From: Candidatus Bathyarchaeota archaeon
GTDB lineage: Archaea; Thermoproteota; Bathyarchaeia; TCS64
NCBI GenBank assembly: GCA_026394265.1
Contig: JAPKYO010000051.1
Coordinates: 1-56,267 of the forward strand
Reading direction: 5' to 3'
DNA: 56,267 nt
Position 1 is the first letter of the stretch. Every line of letters starts with the position of its first letter. Both the position numbers and the translations under genes were made by a program. Positions 1-8,524 of the stretch are shown one piece after another. The notes under the pieces were generated by a model. It was not told the origin of the DNA and did no database searches. It saw nothing but the letters and a program-made list of their open reading frames with translations.

Positions 1-516
1 GAAGGCGGGTTTTAAGCTGTTGATCCCGTCGTCGTTCTTGATCATGTAGTCGCTCGAGGCTATTGCGTCTCCTATGCCGAAGCCGAGTTCTCTGCGCTCG
101 CGCTCCTTGAATTCCTCCCATGTTTTGGGGTCGTCGCTGCGACCTCGGCGCGTGAGCCTCTTGTACCTGCTTAGGGGGCTCGCCCAGAGGGCGATGAGTA
201 CGACGTCGAAGTCGTCCTTGAAGGAGTCGACCTCGGCTAGGCTCCTGATGCCGTCGACGACGATGAGGCCGTCTGGTCCCCTCTTGAGCATCTCGACGCA
301 GCGGCGGGCCACGGCGTCGGGACCTTCCTTCCGAATCTCCTCGGCGAGGTTACCAATATTCTCACGTGTGGGCTCAAGCCCCTTCTGCTTCGCTAGTTCG
401 CGGATTACGTCGCCCATAGTTATGACGCGTAGGCTCGACTCGCGTATGATTCCAGAAAGCGTGGTTTTTCCGGAGCCGGCCATCCCTGTCAGGAGGATGA
501 GTCGTCTCCGGGCCAT
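1..516 (-). CDS. UPF0200-type P-loop nucleotide kinase (partial, 3' end off window)
   Basis: The first 172 residues are present; the C-terminus lies beyond the window edge. A P-loop GMAGSGKT is at residues 11-18 directly after the first beta strand. It is followed by a TMGDVIR segment and a VVDGIRS segment, the pattern of the archaeal UPF0200 group of adenylate/dephospho-CoA-kinase-like proteins (MJ1399 type). These are predicted soluble nucleotide kinases whose substrate is not firmly known to me. The ATG at 516 lies 2 bases after the stop of the upstream radical SAM gene, so the two are probably co-transcribed. Confidence 0.85.
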   Translation of the reverse strand, partial: MARRRLILLTGMAGSGKTTLSGIIRESSLRVITMGDVIRELAKQKGLEPTRENIGNLAEEIRKEGPDAVARRCVEMLKRGPDGLIVVDGIRSLAEVDSFKDDFDVVLIALWASPLSRYKRLTRRGRSDDPKTWEEFKERERRELGFGIGDAIASSDYMIKNDDGINSLKPAF

Positions 517-518
517 TC

Positions 519-1295
519 TCAGCCCATCCTCTCGAGCCCATTACTTCGCGTCTTGATGAAGACGTTTGTCAGGCCTGTCCTGTGGGCTTCTTGGGCGAGG
601 CTCATCATCGTCTCCCTGCTAGGCGGTTTCTCCTGTTTAAGGGTTTGGCTGAGTACCTCGCCTAGGTTGTCGTATTGTTGGAGGTAGTAGACGTCGCAGC
701 GGCCCTTGATGGATTCGGCTATGCTTGCGATGAATGTTGGGGCGTCGCTGAGGCCGGGGGCGACGGTTGTGCGTACCTCCATTTCCAAGCCGAGTTCCTT
801 GCTGAGATTGAGGCAGTGTTCTACGGCTTCCACGGATGCCTCCCCGAGGTCGGGGCGGCCGGTGACTCTGCCGTAGTCGGTTGGGTTTAGTGGGGCCTTG
901 ACGTCGAGGGCGACCCTGTCTATGTAGCCGCTGCGGAGTATTCTTTCGAGGTTCTGCTTGACGCTGCCGTTTGTGTCGAGCATGACTTTGAGGCCGAGGC
1001 TCTTCGAGAGCTTCGCCGCCTCGATTATGGCGTCGGGTTGGAGTACGGGTTCTCCGCCCGTGAAGACGATGGCGTCGTCGATGAGTTTGTTAGCCATGAT
1101 GCGTTCCTTTAGGAGGTTGAGGTCGATCTCCCTGCCCGAGTCGGGGGGGATTAGTGCTGAGTTATGGCAGTATGGGCACCTGTAGTTGCAGCCGGCGCAG
1201 AAGACGATGAGGCTGACGTTGCCGTACCAGTCGATGGTTGACATGTCGGTTATTCCGCCGACGCGGAGCCTCACCTCTGGGTTCATTGTTGTCAA
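519..1295 (-). CDS. anaerobic ribonucleotide reductase activating protein-like radical SAM enzyme (NrdG2 type)
   Basis: 258 residues with the radical SAM motif CNYRCPYC (C36, C40, C43) and the downstream GGEP motif. The short N-terminal region (LRVGGITDMSTIDW) is typical of the NrdG2 / anaerobic RNR-activating group that installs a glycyl radical on class III ribonucleotide reductase. No nrdD gene is in the window, so the partner is elsewhere or the enzyme activates another glycyl radical protein. The TTG at 1295 overlaps the cupin stop; an ATG at 1286 is an equally good start (255 aa). It appears to form an operon with the cupin upstream and the kinase downstream. Confidence 0.85.
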   Translation of the reverse strand: MTTMNPEVRLRVGGITDMSTIDWYGNVSLIVFCAGCNYRCPYCHNSALIPPDSGREIDLNLLKERIMANKLIDDAIVFTGGEPVLQPDAIIEAAKLSKSLGLKVMLDTNGSVKQNLERILRSGYIDRVALDVKAPLNPTDYGRVTGRPDLGEASVEAVEHCLNLSKELGLEMEVRTTVAPGLSDAPTFIASIAESIKGRCDVYYLQQYDNLGEVLSQTLKQEKPPSRETMMSLAQEAHRTGLTNVFIKTRSNGLERMG

Positions 1296-1687
1296 CTGAT
1301 TGATGCGGGCTGTGATTTATAGGGGTTGGGCTCGTCGGGTTTCACGGGGGCGGTGCCTCCGATGATGCTTATGTGTGTGAAGTCTTCGCCGACGGAGCCG
1401 TGCCAGTGGCTCTCCCCGGCGGGGATGAAGAACACCATCCCCGGCTCGGCGGCGTACTCCTTCTCCCTGCTCGCGACCCTTCCCCTGCCGCTGAGTATCC
1501 AGAGGCACTGGTCGTGCTCGTGGGTGTGCCAGGTGTTTCTGACGCCCGCGGGGAACGAGACGAGGCTGACGTTTAGGCTCGTCGCCCCCGTCTCCCTGCC
1601 GAAGACCTTCTTTATGGTGACCTCGCCGGTGAATATGCCTCCCGAGGTTGGCTCCGCCTTCACTTCCCCAAGCTTCCTGACCTTCAA
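1292..1687 (-). CDS. single-domain cupin protein
   Basis: 131 residues. The central part has the cupin metal-binding pattern: HTHEHDQCLWILSG (first motif, His cluster) and PGMVFFIPAGESHWH (second motif). This indicates a double-stranded beta-helix fold that binds a metal through histidines. Cupins range from sugar isomerases to dioxygenases and ligand sensors, and nothing here identifies the substrate. It starts with TTG at 1687 and its stop overlaps the start of the radical SAM gene by 4 bases, so translation is probably coupled. Confidence 0.8.
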   Translation of the reverse strand: MKVRKLGEVKAEPTSGGIFTGEVTIKKVFGRETGATSLNVSLVSFPAGVRNTWHTHEHDQCLWILSGRGRVASREKEYAAEPGMVFFIPAGESHWHGSVGEDFTHISIIGGTAPVKPDEPNPYKSQPASIS

Positions 1688-1753
1688 TGCGATCAGGTTG
1701 ATTGGCGGCGTATGGCTAAATCAAATTAGCGGCGGGAACTAGATGGGGATTGT

Positions 1754-2206
1754 TTAGCCGAGGATGCTCATCACGACTATGCCGCCGATGACCATGAGCA
1801 TCCCCCCTATCTTGGGGGCGCTGAGGTCCTCCTTCAGCACGGTGTAGGCGAAGAGGGCGACGATTATGGCGTTCCCCGCTGAGATCGCGGTCGCGGGGCC
1901 GGCTGGGCCGAGGGCAACCGCCTTCTTTATGCAGAACATCCCCGCGGCGAGGCATACGCCGGCGACTATGGGGATGAGAAGCATCACCGCCGAGGTATTC
2001 GAGAGATTTGCGGTAAATGCCCCGGTTGAGTAGTAGTATCCTAGGAAGATTACACCGAAGACGCCGACGCTCAGCCAGAGTATCTGCGACGCGAAGATGC
2101 TGTCCATCTTCTCATGCGCCGCGTATTTGAGTAGTGAGTTTGTGATTCCGAACATGAACATGGTCCCGAGGGCGTACCCCCACCATGGTATAGCGCCGAT
2201 TTCCAT
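1754..2206 (-). CDS. half-size EamA/DMT-family membrane protein
   Basis: 150 residues with four to five hydrophobic segments and the C-terminal pattern AISAGNAIIVALFAYTVLKE followed by a GG-rich helix. This is characteristic of one EamA repeat of the drug/metabolite transporter superfamily. Full-length members have two such repeats (about 290 aa), so this would work as a dimer like SMR/EmrE-type half transporters. I prefer the ATG at 2206; an in-frame ATG at 2224 adds six hydrophilic residues. A TATA-like element (GTAAATAC on the minus strand, near 2232) suits a leaderless transcript from 2206. Confidence 0.75.
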   Translation of the reverse strand: MEIGAIPWWGYALGTMFMFGITNSLLKYAAHEKMDSIFASQILWLSVGVFGVIFLGYYYSTGAFTANLSNTSAVMLLIPIVAGVCLAAGMFCIKKAVALGPAGPATAISAGNAIIVALFAYTVLKEDLSAPKIGGMLMVIGGIVVMSILG

Positions 2207-2383
2207 AGCTCGGTGAGGACACATGGGTCGTATTTACGCGATTTGGAGGTGTAGATTGAGCAGTAATTACCATCGGAACCGCAGAGGGAACCACCGCCAT
2301 CTTCTTCAGGCGGCTGTGGGAAGCAAGGATTTAACTCTCACATATGAGGGTGAGATAGTAGAATCACTTCGAAGGGTGATGTT

Positions 2384-2653
2384 GTGGCCAAGAAGAAGCT
2401 GATACTCAACGAGGATGATCTCCTCTTCCTCGACACCCTGCATGGGTGCGGCTTCGAACAAGCCTCCGAGGGGAAGCTCAGGGAGAAGCTTCAGGAGCAC
2501 GGCATGGCGGAATCGACCTACAATGCCGTGAGGCGTAAGCTTCTCTTCGCACGCTTCATAGGCGCCGTCTACGGGAACCTCACACTAGAGAAGAAGGATT
2601 ACCGTCCCCAAGAAGCCAAGGGCGATGAGGAGACCGCCGAGCAGGGCGCTTAA
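2384..2653 (+). CDS. hypothetical small charged protein
   Basis: 89 residues, rich in Lys, Glu and Leu; unrecognised. The GTG start at 2384 is supported by an AGGGTGAT ribosome-binding sequence a few bases upstream. The middle (STYNAVRRKLLFARFIGAVYGNL) could form a helix-turn-helix-like or winged-helix structure, but no diagnostic motif is visible. Its stop overlaps the convergent Cys-cluster gene by 4 bases. Coding is supported by the SD, by base composition like its neighbours, and by the lack of a better alternative in this interval. Confidence 0.65.
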   Translation: MAKKKLILNEDDLLFLDTLHGCGFEQASEGKLREKLQEHGMAESTYNAVRRKLLFARFIGAVYGNLTLEKKDYRPQEAKGDEETAEQGA

Positions 2654-3048
2654 GCCTTCTTAGCGGCTTCGCGTTCCAGTTTTCGTATGAGGCGCTTGAG
2701 GCGTTCCTTGTCCTCGCGGGTCGCCTTGAACTCGGCGCTGTGTGGGCAGACCGTGTCGTAGACGAACTTGTGGGAGTCGACGTCGTAGACGAGTGGGTAT
2801 ATCCTGCAACCTTCGGGGCGGCTCTCGTATATCCTGCATCTTGCGTCTTCGAGGAAGAAACAGTGCTTCGCCTTGTTTCTGAGGCGCGTCTCCCCCTCGG
2901 CCTCTACGGTGAAGTCGCCTCGTTTGAAGCCGAGTTTCTCGATCCTCTTCAGGTCGTCTTCGGTGAGTGGCATCTCGGTCTCGATGCAGCAGGCGACGCA
3001 GCCGTGGCGCAGGCACGGTGAGCCGTTTGATAACTCGCCTTCAGCCAT
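2650..3048 (-). CDS. YkgJ-family cysteine cluster protein
   Basis: 132 residues from the ATG at 3048 (an in-frame GTG at 3060 would add four residues). The cysteine pattern HGCVACC near the N-terminus, then HCFFLEDARCRIYESRPEGCRIYP and VCPHS, is that of the YkgJ / CxxxCxxCC zinc- or iron-chelating family. These proteins are thought to bind a metal or Fe-S centre; their cellular role is poorly defined. The C-terminus is a basic, Lys/Arg-rich tail. It is convergent with the preceding small gene. Confidence 0.85.
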   Translation of the reverse strand: MAEGELSNGSPCLRHGCVACCIETEMPLTEDDLKRIEKLGFKRGDFTVEAEGETRLRNKAKHCFFLEDARCRIYESRPEGCRIYPLVYDVDSHKFVYDTVCPHSAEFKATREDKERLKRLIRKLEREAAKKA

Positions 3049-3175
3049 CTGTGACCCCACTCAGGAGACACATCGTCTCCCCTGTTATCAACCTGTGTAT
3101 AAAGAATCGGCTGGGCTTGGTTGCCCAAGAAAGAGACTAGAGGGCGAGTAATCCCACTATTTAGCGGTGGGTTGT

Positions 3176-3268
3176 TTACTTCGCCGCTTCTTTTTCTTTC
3201 TTCTTCTTCCGCTTCTCTTCTCTTTCCTTCTTGGTCATCGGTTTTGTCTTGGCTGTGTGCATGCCCAT
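3176..3268 (-). CDS. possible 30-aa Lys/Glu-rich micro-protein
   Basis: A short frame reads MGMHTAKTKPMTKKERE followed by a Lys/Glu-rich tail ending EAAK. A GAGG ribosome-binding motif lies 8 bases before the ATG at 3268. An upstream in-frame ATG at 3307 would give 43 residues. The highly charged composition resembles small archaeal nucleic-acid- or ribosome-associated peptides, but a purine-rich tract can also mimic such a frame. It lies alone between the Cys-cluster gene and the alanine racemase promoter. Confidence 0.35.
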   Translation of the reverse strand: MGMHTAKTKPMTKKEREEKRKKKKEKEAAK

Positions 3269-3376
3269 TTCAGTTGCCTCATAGATTAGTTGTAGCTGAT
3301 AATACATAAGCATATCAACAGAATTGTGTGCGCCTGCATCGAGGGAGAATATAGTGAACGATGCCCCCGCAGAACG

Positions 3377-3385
3377 CTTATACTA
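3377..3385 (+). promoter_or_regulatory. TATA box of alanine racemase-like gene
   Basis: CTTATACTA is centred 27 bases before the ATG at 3407. That is the expected distance for an archaeal TATA element driving a leaderless transcript that starts at the initiation codon. Confidence 0.55.
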
Positions 3386-3406
3386 GGATCATCCGATGAT
3401 GGAGCC

Positions 3407-4585
3407 ATGACTCACCCCTATTGGCTCAGGCAGCCTAAACCCGCCGAGATTAAGCGGAGAATCGAGGGCTACGGCTCGTGGCTTGAGATCGATCTCGACG
3501 CCGTTTCGAGTAATCTAGCTGAGATCAGGAAGCATACCCGGGCCGAGGTGATGCCCTGTATAAAGAACAACGCCTACGGGCACGGTCTCCTACCCATCGC
3601 GGCGCACCTTGAGGACAACGGCGTGAGGCGCGTCCTCGTCGCGAAGACCCGCGAGGCCATCCAGATCAGGGAAAACACCGGCCTCGGCGCCGTGAACATG
3701 GACCCCCTCTGGACCCCAGAGCAGTACGAGGCATCGGTCGCCAAGGGCGTTACTCAGGTCGTCTACACGCTCGACGCCGCGGAGGGGCTAAGCAGGGCGG
3801 CGAAGAAGCTGGGCAAGGCCGCGGGCGTATTCGTGAAGGTTGACACCGGTCTCCGCCGCGTCGGCGTCTGGCACGAGGAGGCGCCCGCCCTCATCGAGCA
3901 GATCACCAAGCTGCCGGGGATACGCCTCGAAGGCATGATGAGCACGCTGATGCAGAACCCCGAGCAGGACCGCCAGCAGATAGCCCGGGTGAAAGCCGTC
4001 GCCGACGAGCTAATGTCACGGGGCATCGAGCCGGGCGCGCTGAGCCTCGCCAGCACCGACGCCACACTCAACAACCCCGAGGCGCACCTCGACCTCGTCC
4101 GCCCCGGCATGAGCCTATACGGCGTCTACCCCGAACCCAAGGACGCAGCCTCCGGCCCAAAGCTCAGACAGGCGCTCTGCTGGAAGGCGCGGATAGAGTA
4201 CGCGAAGACCATCAACAGGGGCGACTCCGTCACCTACTGGGGCAAGTTCGTCGCCCCCGAGGACATGCGGATAGGCACGGTCCACGTCGGCTTCTACGAC
4301 GGCGTCCCCCGCGAGATGGCGAACAAGGCGCGCATCCACGTCGACGGCCAGTACCGCAGCAGCCTCGGCTCCATCAGCCTCAACCACATCCTACTCGACC
4401 TACGCGGCGTAGAAGCCAAACCGGGCGACATCGTCGAGGTGATAAGCCGCGCCGGGGAGAACGACCTCAGCCGATTCTCCGCCACCGCCGGGTGGATGAC
4501 CTACAGCGCCCTCAACCACCTAAACCCCTACACGCCACGCGTCTACACGAAGAACGGGGAACCCGCAGCCCTCCTGGAACCATGA
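3407..4585 (+). CDS. divergent alanine racemase-family PLP enzyme
   Basis: 392 residues. The N-terminal TIM-barrel carries the PLP-lysine motif in the form CIKNNAYGHG (Lys53; the usual form is VVKANAYGHG). A C-terminal domain has VTYWGKF and HVGFYDGVP, matching the conserved SYG...GYADG region with an inserted Trp after the catalytic-Tyr candidate. It would interconvert L- and D-amino acids, probably alanine, but the altered substrate-site motifs leave serine or another amino acid possible. A second, canonical racemase is at 41139. The ATG at 3407 is preferred over the GTG at 3326 because of the TATA box spacing and because the extra N-terminus does not look conserved. Confidence 0.85.
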   Translation: MTHPYWLRQPKPAEIKRRIEGYGSWLEIDLDAVSSNLAEIRKHTRAEVMPCIKNNAYGHGLLPIAAHLEDNGVRRVLVAKTREAIQIRENTGLGAVNMDPLWTPEQYEASVAKGVTQVVYTLDAAEGLSRAAKKLGKAAGVFVKVDTGLRRVGVWHEEAPALIEQITKLPGIRLEGMMSTLMQNPEQDRQQIARVKAVADELMSRGIEPGALSLASTDATLNNPEAHLDLVRPGMSLYGVYPEPKDAASGPKLRQALCWKARIEYAKTINRGDSVTYWGKFVAPEDMRIGTVHVGFYDGVPREMANKARIHVDGQYRSSLGSISLNHILLDLRGVEAKPGDIVEVISRAGENDLSRFSATAGWMTYSALNHLNPYTPRVYTKNGEPAALLEP

Positions 4586-4716
4586 GAACCGGCGAAACCA
4601 ACACCGTCACGAATCGCCTAAATAATGACCTAAACGCCTAAACAACTCCGGAAACACTCGAATCGCGACGGTGAAGGGGACCCCCCTCCCCCCCCACCCA
4701 CGTGCACGCGGAGAAC

Positions 4717-6072
4717 CTAGAACTCCTCGACTGGCCTGAGCCACTTGCCCTGACCCGGCTTCCCGATAACCTGCCCATCCTCGTAGATGACGGAGCCGCG
4801 CAGTAGCGTCATCGCCGGGGCGCCGACGCCCTCGATGCCCTCGTAGGGCGTGATCTTCTGTATCGTCTTCAGGTCCTCCCCCCTGATCTTGAAGGGCTTA
4901 TCCATGTCGACTATCACCACATCAGCGTCCGCGCCGATGTTCAACGCCCCCTTCTTCGGGTAGACCCCCGTGATCATCGCGGGGTTCGCGCTGAAGACCT
5001 CGACGAGGCGCTCCAGCCCGATCCTGCCGTCGTTGACCGCGTTCAGCATCAGGGGGAGCGTCGTCTCGATCACGACGCCGCCGCTGGGCGCGTCGAAGAT
5101 GTTCTTCCACCCCCTCTCCTTCTCCTCCTTCGTGTACGGCGCGTGGTCACTCGCCAGCACGTCGATGACCCCATCGTTCAACGCCTCCCAGAGCCTCTCC
5201 TGATCCGCCTCCGTCCTGAGCGGCGGATCAACCTTCGCATACGGCCCCCTCTCCCTCATCGTCTCCTCGTTCATCAGCAGATAGTTTGTCGAGGTCTCGC
5301 CCGTCGCGTCGACGCCCCTCATCTGCGCCTCCTCGAGGACATCCACGACGCCGCCGGTCGTGATGTGGCAGACGTGCAGGTGCATCCCCGCCTCCTCCGC
5401 GAAGAGCAGCGCGCGGCTCGCCGCCTCCACCTCCGCGATCGGTGGGCGGAACTCGCCGTGAGCCATCGGGTCGACACGCCCGAGCCTCTTAGCCTCCGCG
5501 ACACCCCTGTCGACGATCACCTGATTCTCCGCGTGGATGAGACAGGGGAGCCCCTCGTCCGCGATTATCTCAAAGTTCTTCCTGAGCTGCCAGTCATCAG
5601 CCGCGAGCTCCTTGAAGCGCGCGATCATGAAGCTCTTGAAGGCCACCGCGCCCGCCTTGGCGAGCCCGCGCAGCTCCTCCTCGGGGACCTCCCCGGCGCC
5701 ACCAACCAAACCGAAGTCGACGAGCGACTTCTTACCGGCTATCACCTTCTTCTCCTCGAATACCTTCACGGTCACCGTCATGGGGATCGTGTTCGGCATG
5801 TCCATCACCGTGGTCACGCCCCCCGCGGCGGCTGCGCGTGTGCCAGACTCGAAGTTCTCGCGCTCGGGGTTGCCGGGGTCCCTGAGGTGGACGTGCATGT
5901 CGACCATGCCGGGTAGGACGTATCTCCCGGCTGCGTCGATGACCCTGTCCGCCTTTGGTTCGCTCGACTTCATGATGCCGATGATCTTGCCCTCATCGAT
6001 GATGAGGCTCCCCTCCCAGAGGCCGGAGGGTAGGACTAGCGTTCCGTTCTTTACGACGACGTCGACTGGCAT
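4717..6072 (-). CDS. cyclic amidohydrolase: allantoinase / dihydroorotase / hydantoinase type
   Basis: 451 residues with all metal-site features of the cyclic amidohydrolases. HVH (H60, H62) is in DMHVHLRDPG, followed by a carboxylated-Lys candidate K146 in AVAFKSFM, H180 in CLIHAEN, H236 in HVCHIT and D309 in ASDHAPY. It hydrolyses a cyclic amide ring. The length and the AAAAGGVTTVMDMPN segment favour allantoinase or a hydantoinase-like enzyme, but archaeal dihydroorotases look similar. No pyrimidine or urate genes adjoin it to settle the choice. ATG start at 6072; no clear operon partner, as the downstream gap contains C-rich tracts. Confidence 0.85.
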   Translation of the reverse strand: MPVDVVVKNGTLVLPSGLWEGSLIIDEGKIIGIMKSSEPKADRVIDAAGRYVLPGMVDMHVHLRDPGNPERENFESGTRAAAAGGVTTVMDMPNTIPMTVTVKVFEEKKVIAGKKSLVDFGLVGGAGEVPEEELRGLAKAGAVAFKSFMIARFKELAADDWQLRKNFEIIADEGLPCLIHAENQVIVDRGVAEAKRLGRVDPMAHGEFRPPIAEVEAASRALLFAEEAGMHLHVCHITTGGVVDVLEEAQMRGVDATGETSTNYLLMNEETMRERGPYAKVDPPLRTEADQERLWEALNDGVIDVLASDHAPYTKEEKERGWKNIFDAPSGGVVIETTLPLMLNAVNDGRIGLERLVEVFSANPAMITGVYPKKGALNIGADADVVIVDMDKPFKIRGEDLKTIQKITPYEGIEGVGAPAMTLLRGSVIYEDGQVIGKPGQGKWLRPVEEF

Positions 6073-6123
6073 TGCTTTACACCTGCAATAAGGCGCGTGG
6101 CGGGGGAGATAACCGTTACCCGG

Positions 6124-7260
6124 CTAGAAGACGACGTCCCACGGCATCTGGTTTAGGACGACTGGGTCGCCCTTTGTGACGAGGACGATGTCCTCGACGT
6201 GGCTCCTCATCCCCAGCTTCGCGTCGATCCTGATCGGCTCGTATGTCAGCGTCATACCCGCCTTGAGTGGGAGGGCGTCGTTCTCTATCGAGCCGAAGTT
6301 GGGGGCGTATGGCATCGTGTAGTCGTGGACGTCGAGCCCTATCTGGTGTCCGCTGCGGGGCGTCGGCTCGAAGCCAAGCTCCTCGTGCAGCGAGTTGGCG
6401 TAGCGGAGCACCTCGTTCCCCGAGACGCCCTCCCGGATGTGCTTGATGCCCTCCCTCTGGACCTTGACGACCCTGTCGAGGAAGTCCTTGGAGTCGGCGT
6501 CGAGGGTGATGGGCCAGGTTCTGCCCATGTCGCTGCAGTAACCGGACTCGACGCGTACACCGACGTCGACGCTCAACATATCCATGTGCTTCACGACGCC
6601 GTGGGGTCTCCGTGGTCCCCTGCAGAAGCTGACGCTGGAGTCGAAGCTGTGGTCTTGTGCGCCGAGCTCGATGAGGCGGGCGTCGAGGCGCTTCTTGAGC
6701 CTCCACGTGTCCGCGCCGGGGACGGCGGCTTGGATGAGTTCGTAGACGGCGTTCTCGGTGATGTTTATCGCCCGCTTGATCTCGGCTACCTCGTACTCGT
6801 CCTTGATGCTGCGCATCGTGAAGATGTGGTCGCTGATGTCCTTCTTTGGCTCGATCTTGACGTGTAGTGTGTCGGCGAGTGCGTAGGCGAACTGGCTGCT
6901 CATGGTGCTGAGGTCGAAGCAGGCTTTGTCTGGGTTGTGTCCTGTGAGGGCGACCTGTGTCCCCCTCATGTGGTGGCCCTTCTCCTGGCGGACTGCGATG
7001 ACCTTCGTGTACTTCCCGCTCTCCTCCGCCGCCTTGGCGCCCCAGTGGGGGGTGACGAGTGTGACGTCGCCGTTTACGCCGAGGACGAGGCTCTGGTGCT
7101 CGTCGCCGATACCGTCGGGGAGGATGTAGCAGAAGTTACCGGGGTTCTGGTTGACGACCTCGTTGAGGAGAATGACGGTCTCGAATCCGCGTCGCTCAAC
7201 CTCTTTGAGGAGGTCTTTCCTGCGCCTCTGTAGAGACTCGTCCTGGTTCAAGTTGGTCAC
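6124..7260 (-). CDS. M24-family metallopeptidase (Xaa-Pro aminopeptidase-like)
   Basis: 378 residues. An N-terminal creatinase-like domain (about 1-150) precedes a pita-bread catalytic domain with the complete dinuclear metal set: D232 (LSVDVG), D244 (CSDMGRT), H305 (SGHQIGLDVHD), E341 (TYEPI) and E356 (HVEDIVLV). This predicts a cytosolic Xaa-Pro peptidase or related C-N hydrolase. GTG start at 7260, divergent from the MFS gene. A second M24 peptidase is at 28937. It lies 51 bases upstream of the amidohydrolase and both could be co-transcribed for nitrogen-compound breakdown. Confidence 0.88.
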   Translation of the reverse strand: MTNLNQDESLQRRRKDLLKEVERRGFETVILLNEVVNQNPGNFCYILPDGIGDEHQSLVLGVNGDVTLVTPHWGAKAAEESGKYTKVIAVRQEKGHHMRGTQVALTGHNPDKACFDLSTMSSQFAYALADTLHVKIEPKKDISDHIFTMRSIKDEYEVAEIKRAINITENAVYELIQAAVPGADTWRLKKRLDARLIELGAQDHSFDSSVSFCRGPRRPHGVVKHMDMLSVDVGVRVESGYCSDMGRTWPITLDADSKDFLDRVVKVQREGIKHIREGVSGNEVLRYANSLHEELGFEPTPRSGHQIGLDVHDYTMPYAPNFGSIENDALPLKAGMTLTYEPIRIDAKLGMRSHVEDIVLVTKGDPVVLNQMPWDVVF

Positions 7261-7351
7261 TTCTGGGAGTAGAGGCGCGTCGGGTGGATATGGCTTTTCC
7301 CCCGGTGTTTCTTCGGAAAGGATTTAACCCGTCTCGACGGCTCTGCTCCCT

Positions 7352-8524
7352 ATGAATAGGGACCTCGTGACCTTCGGCATCCTCGGCGCCGCCCACTCTC
7401 TCAACCACAGCCTCTTCCTTGTGCTTCCGCCTCTGCTCGGCAACATCGCGGGGAGTCTCGGTGTGAGCTTCCAGACGCTTGGGCTGGTCGCGACGGTCAC
7501 CTTCCTGATCTACGGGACCGGGGCGCTGGCGGGTGGCCCCCTCTCGGACATGATAGGGAGCGTCAAGGTCGCCCGGATCAGCATCGGGCTAGCCGGCGTG
7601 TCGAGCCTGCTCTTCCTCGTCTGCAGGGACATCTACGTCTTCTCCGCCGCGATGTTCCTGATGGCGCTCTGGGCGAGCTTCTACCACCCCACGGCGAACA
7701 AGCTGATCGCGCAGGCGTTCCCGAAGGCGCCGGGGAACGCGATGGGCATCCATAACGCGGCGGGGAACGCGGGTCAGGTACTCACACCGACTGTTGCTTT
7801 CCTGCTCGGCGTGCTCGTCGACTGGAGGTTCAGCTTCATCTTCTTCGGCGTACTCAGCATGGGGACCGCCCTCATCATGAACAGGATCACCATCGAGGAG
7901 GACGCCCCGACTGGGATGAAGAAGCTGGAGATCGGCGAGTTCCTCAAGATTCCGAACCTCTGGATGCTTCTCCTCTTCAACGCCTTCGTGGGCTTCATCT
8001 TCAGGGGTGTCGAGGTCTACTTCCCGACTTTCCTGCGCCTCGGCGAGGGGTACACGGGTGAGTTCGCGGCGATCGGCAGTTCCCTGATCCTCTTTTTCGG
8101 CATAGCAGGGCAGTTGATCGGCGGGAGGGGTTCGGATAAGGTCGGGCCGACGAAGATACTCCTAGGCGCGGTCGTTGTCGTGCTGGCGAGCCTAATGATT
8201 CTGCTGCTCCTCCCGACGAGTTACCCCGCCGTGGTCGCGTTCACCTTCCTCTACGGCGTGGCGGTCTTCGCGCACCAGCCCTCGATGACGACCCTCCTCA
8301 GCAGGGTGACGCCTCGGCGCCTGATGGGGCTGAGCTTTGGGGTGATGTTCTTCTTCAGCTTCGGCGTTGGCTCGATTGCGGCGGCTGTGCTGGGGTGGTT
8401 GACTGATGGGTACGGGGTGGTCGTCGCGTTCTGGGCGAACGCAGTAGTGGCGACCGCGCTCCTCCTGCTGACGCTCCTGATCTACAGGACCTTTAAGGGG
8501 GTCAGCCCCGCGTCAGGTAACTGA
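7352..8524 (+). CDS. MFS transporter
   Basis: 390 residues with about 12 hydrophobic helices and the MFS loop 2-3 motif GGPLSDMIGSVKVARI. The segment ALWASFYHPTANKLIAQAFPK followed by GIHNAAGN resembles the FSR (fosmidomycin-resistance) group of efflux carriers. The second half contains the equivalent GGRGSDKVGPTK loop. It acts in the cytoplasmic membrane; the substrate is unknown. Its last 23 bases overlap the convergent Nudix gene. Confidence 0.88.
   Translation: MNRDLVTFGILGAAHSLNHSLFLVLPPLLGNIAGSLGVSFQTLGLVATVTFLIYGTGALAGGPLSDMIGSVKVARISIGLAGVSSLLFLVCRDIYVFSAAMFLMALWASFYHPTANKLIAQAFPKAPGNAMGIHNAAGNAGQVLTPTVAFLLGVLVDWRFSFIFFGVLSMGTALIMNRITIEEDAPTGMKKLEIGEFLKIPNLWMLLLFNAFVGFIFRGVEVYFPTFLRLGEGYTGEFAAIGSSLILFFGIAGQLIGGRGSDKVGPTKILLGAVVVVLASLMILLLLPTSYPAVVAFTFLYGVAVFAHQPSMTTLLSRVTPRRLMGLSFGVMFFFSFGVGSIAAAVLGWLTDGYGVVVAFWANAVVATALLLLTLLIYRTFKGVSPASGN

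Noticed and set aside
4679..4700. C-rich tract (CCCCCCTCCCCCCCC) as a functional element
   Set aside because: A single simple tract after two converging gene ends; no further structure supports a role.
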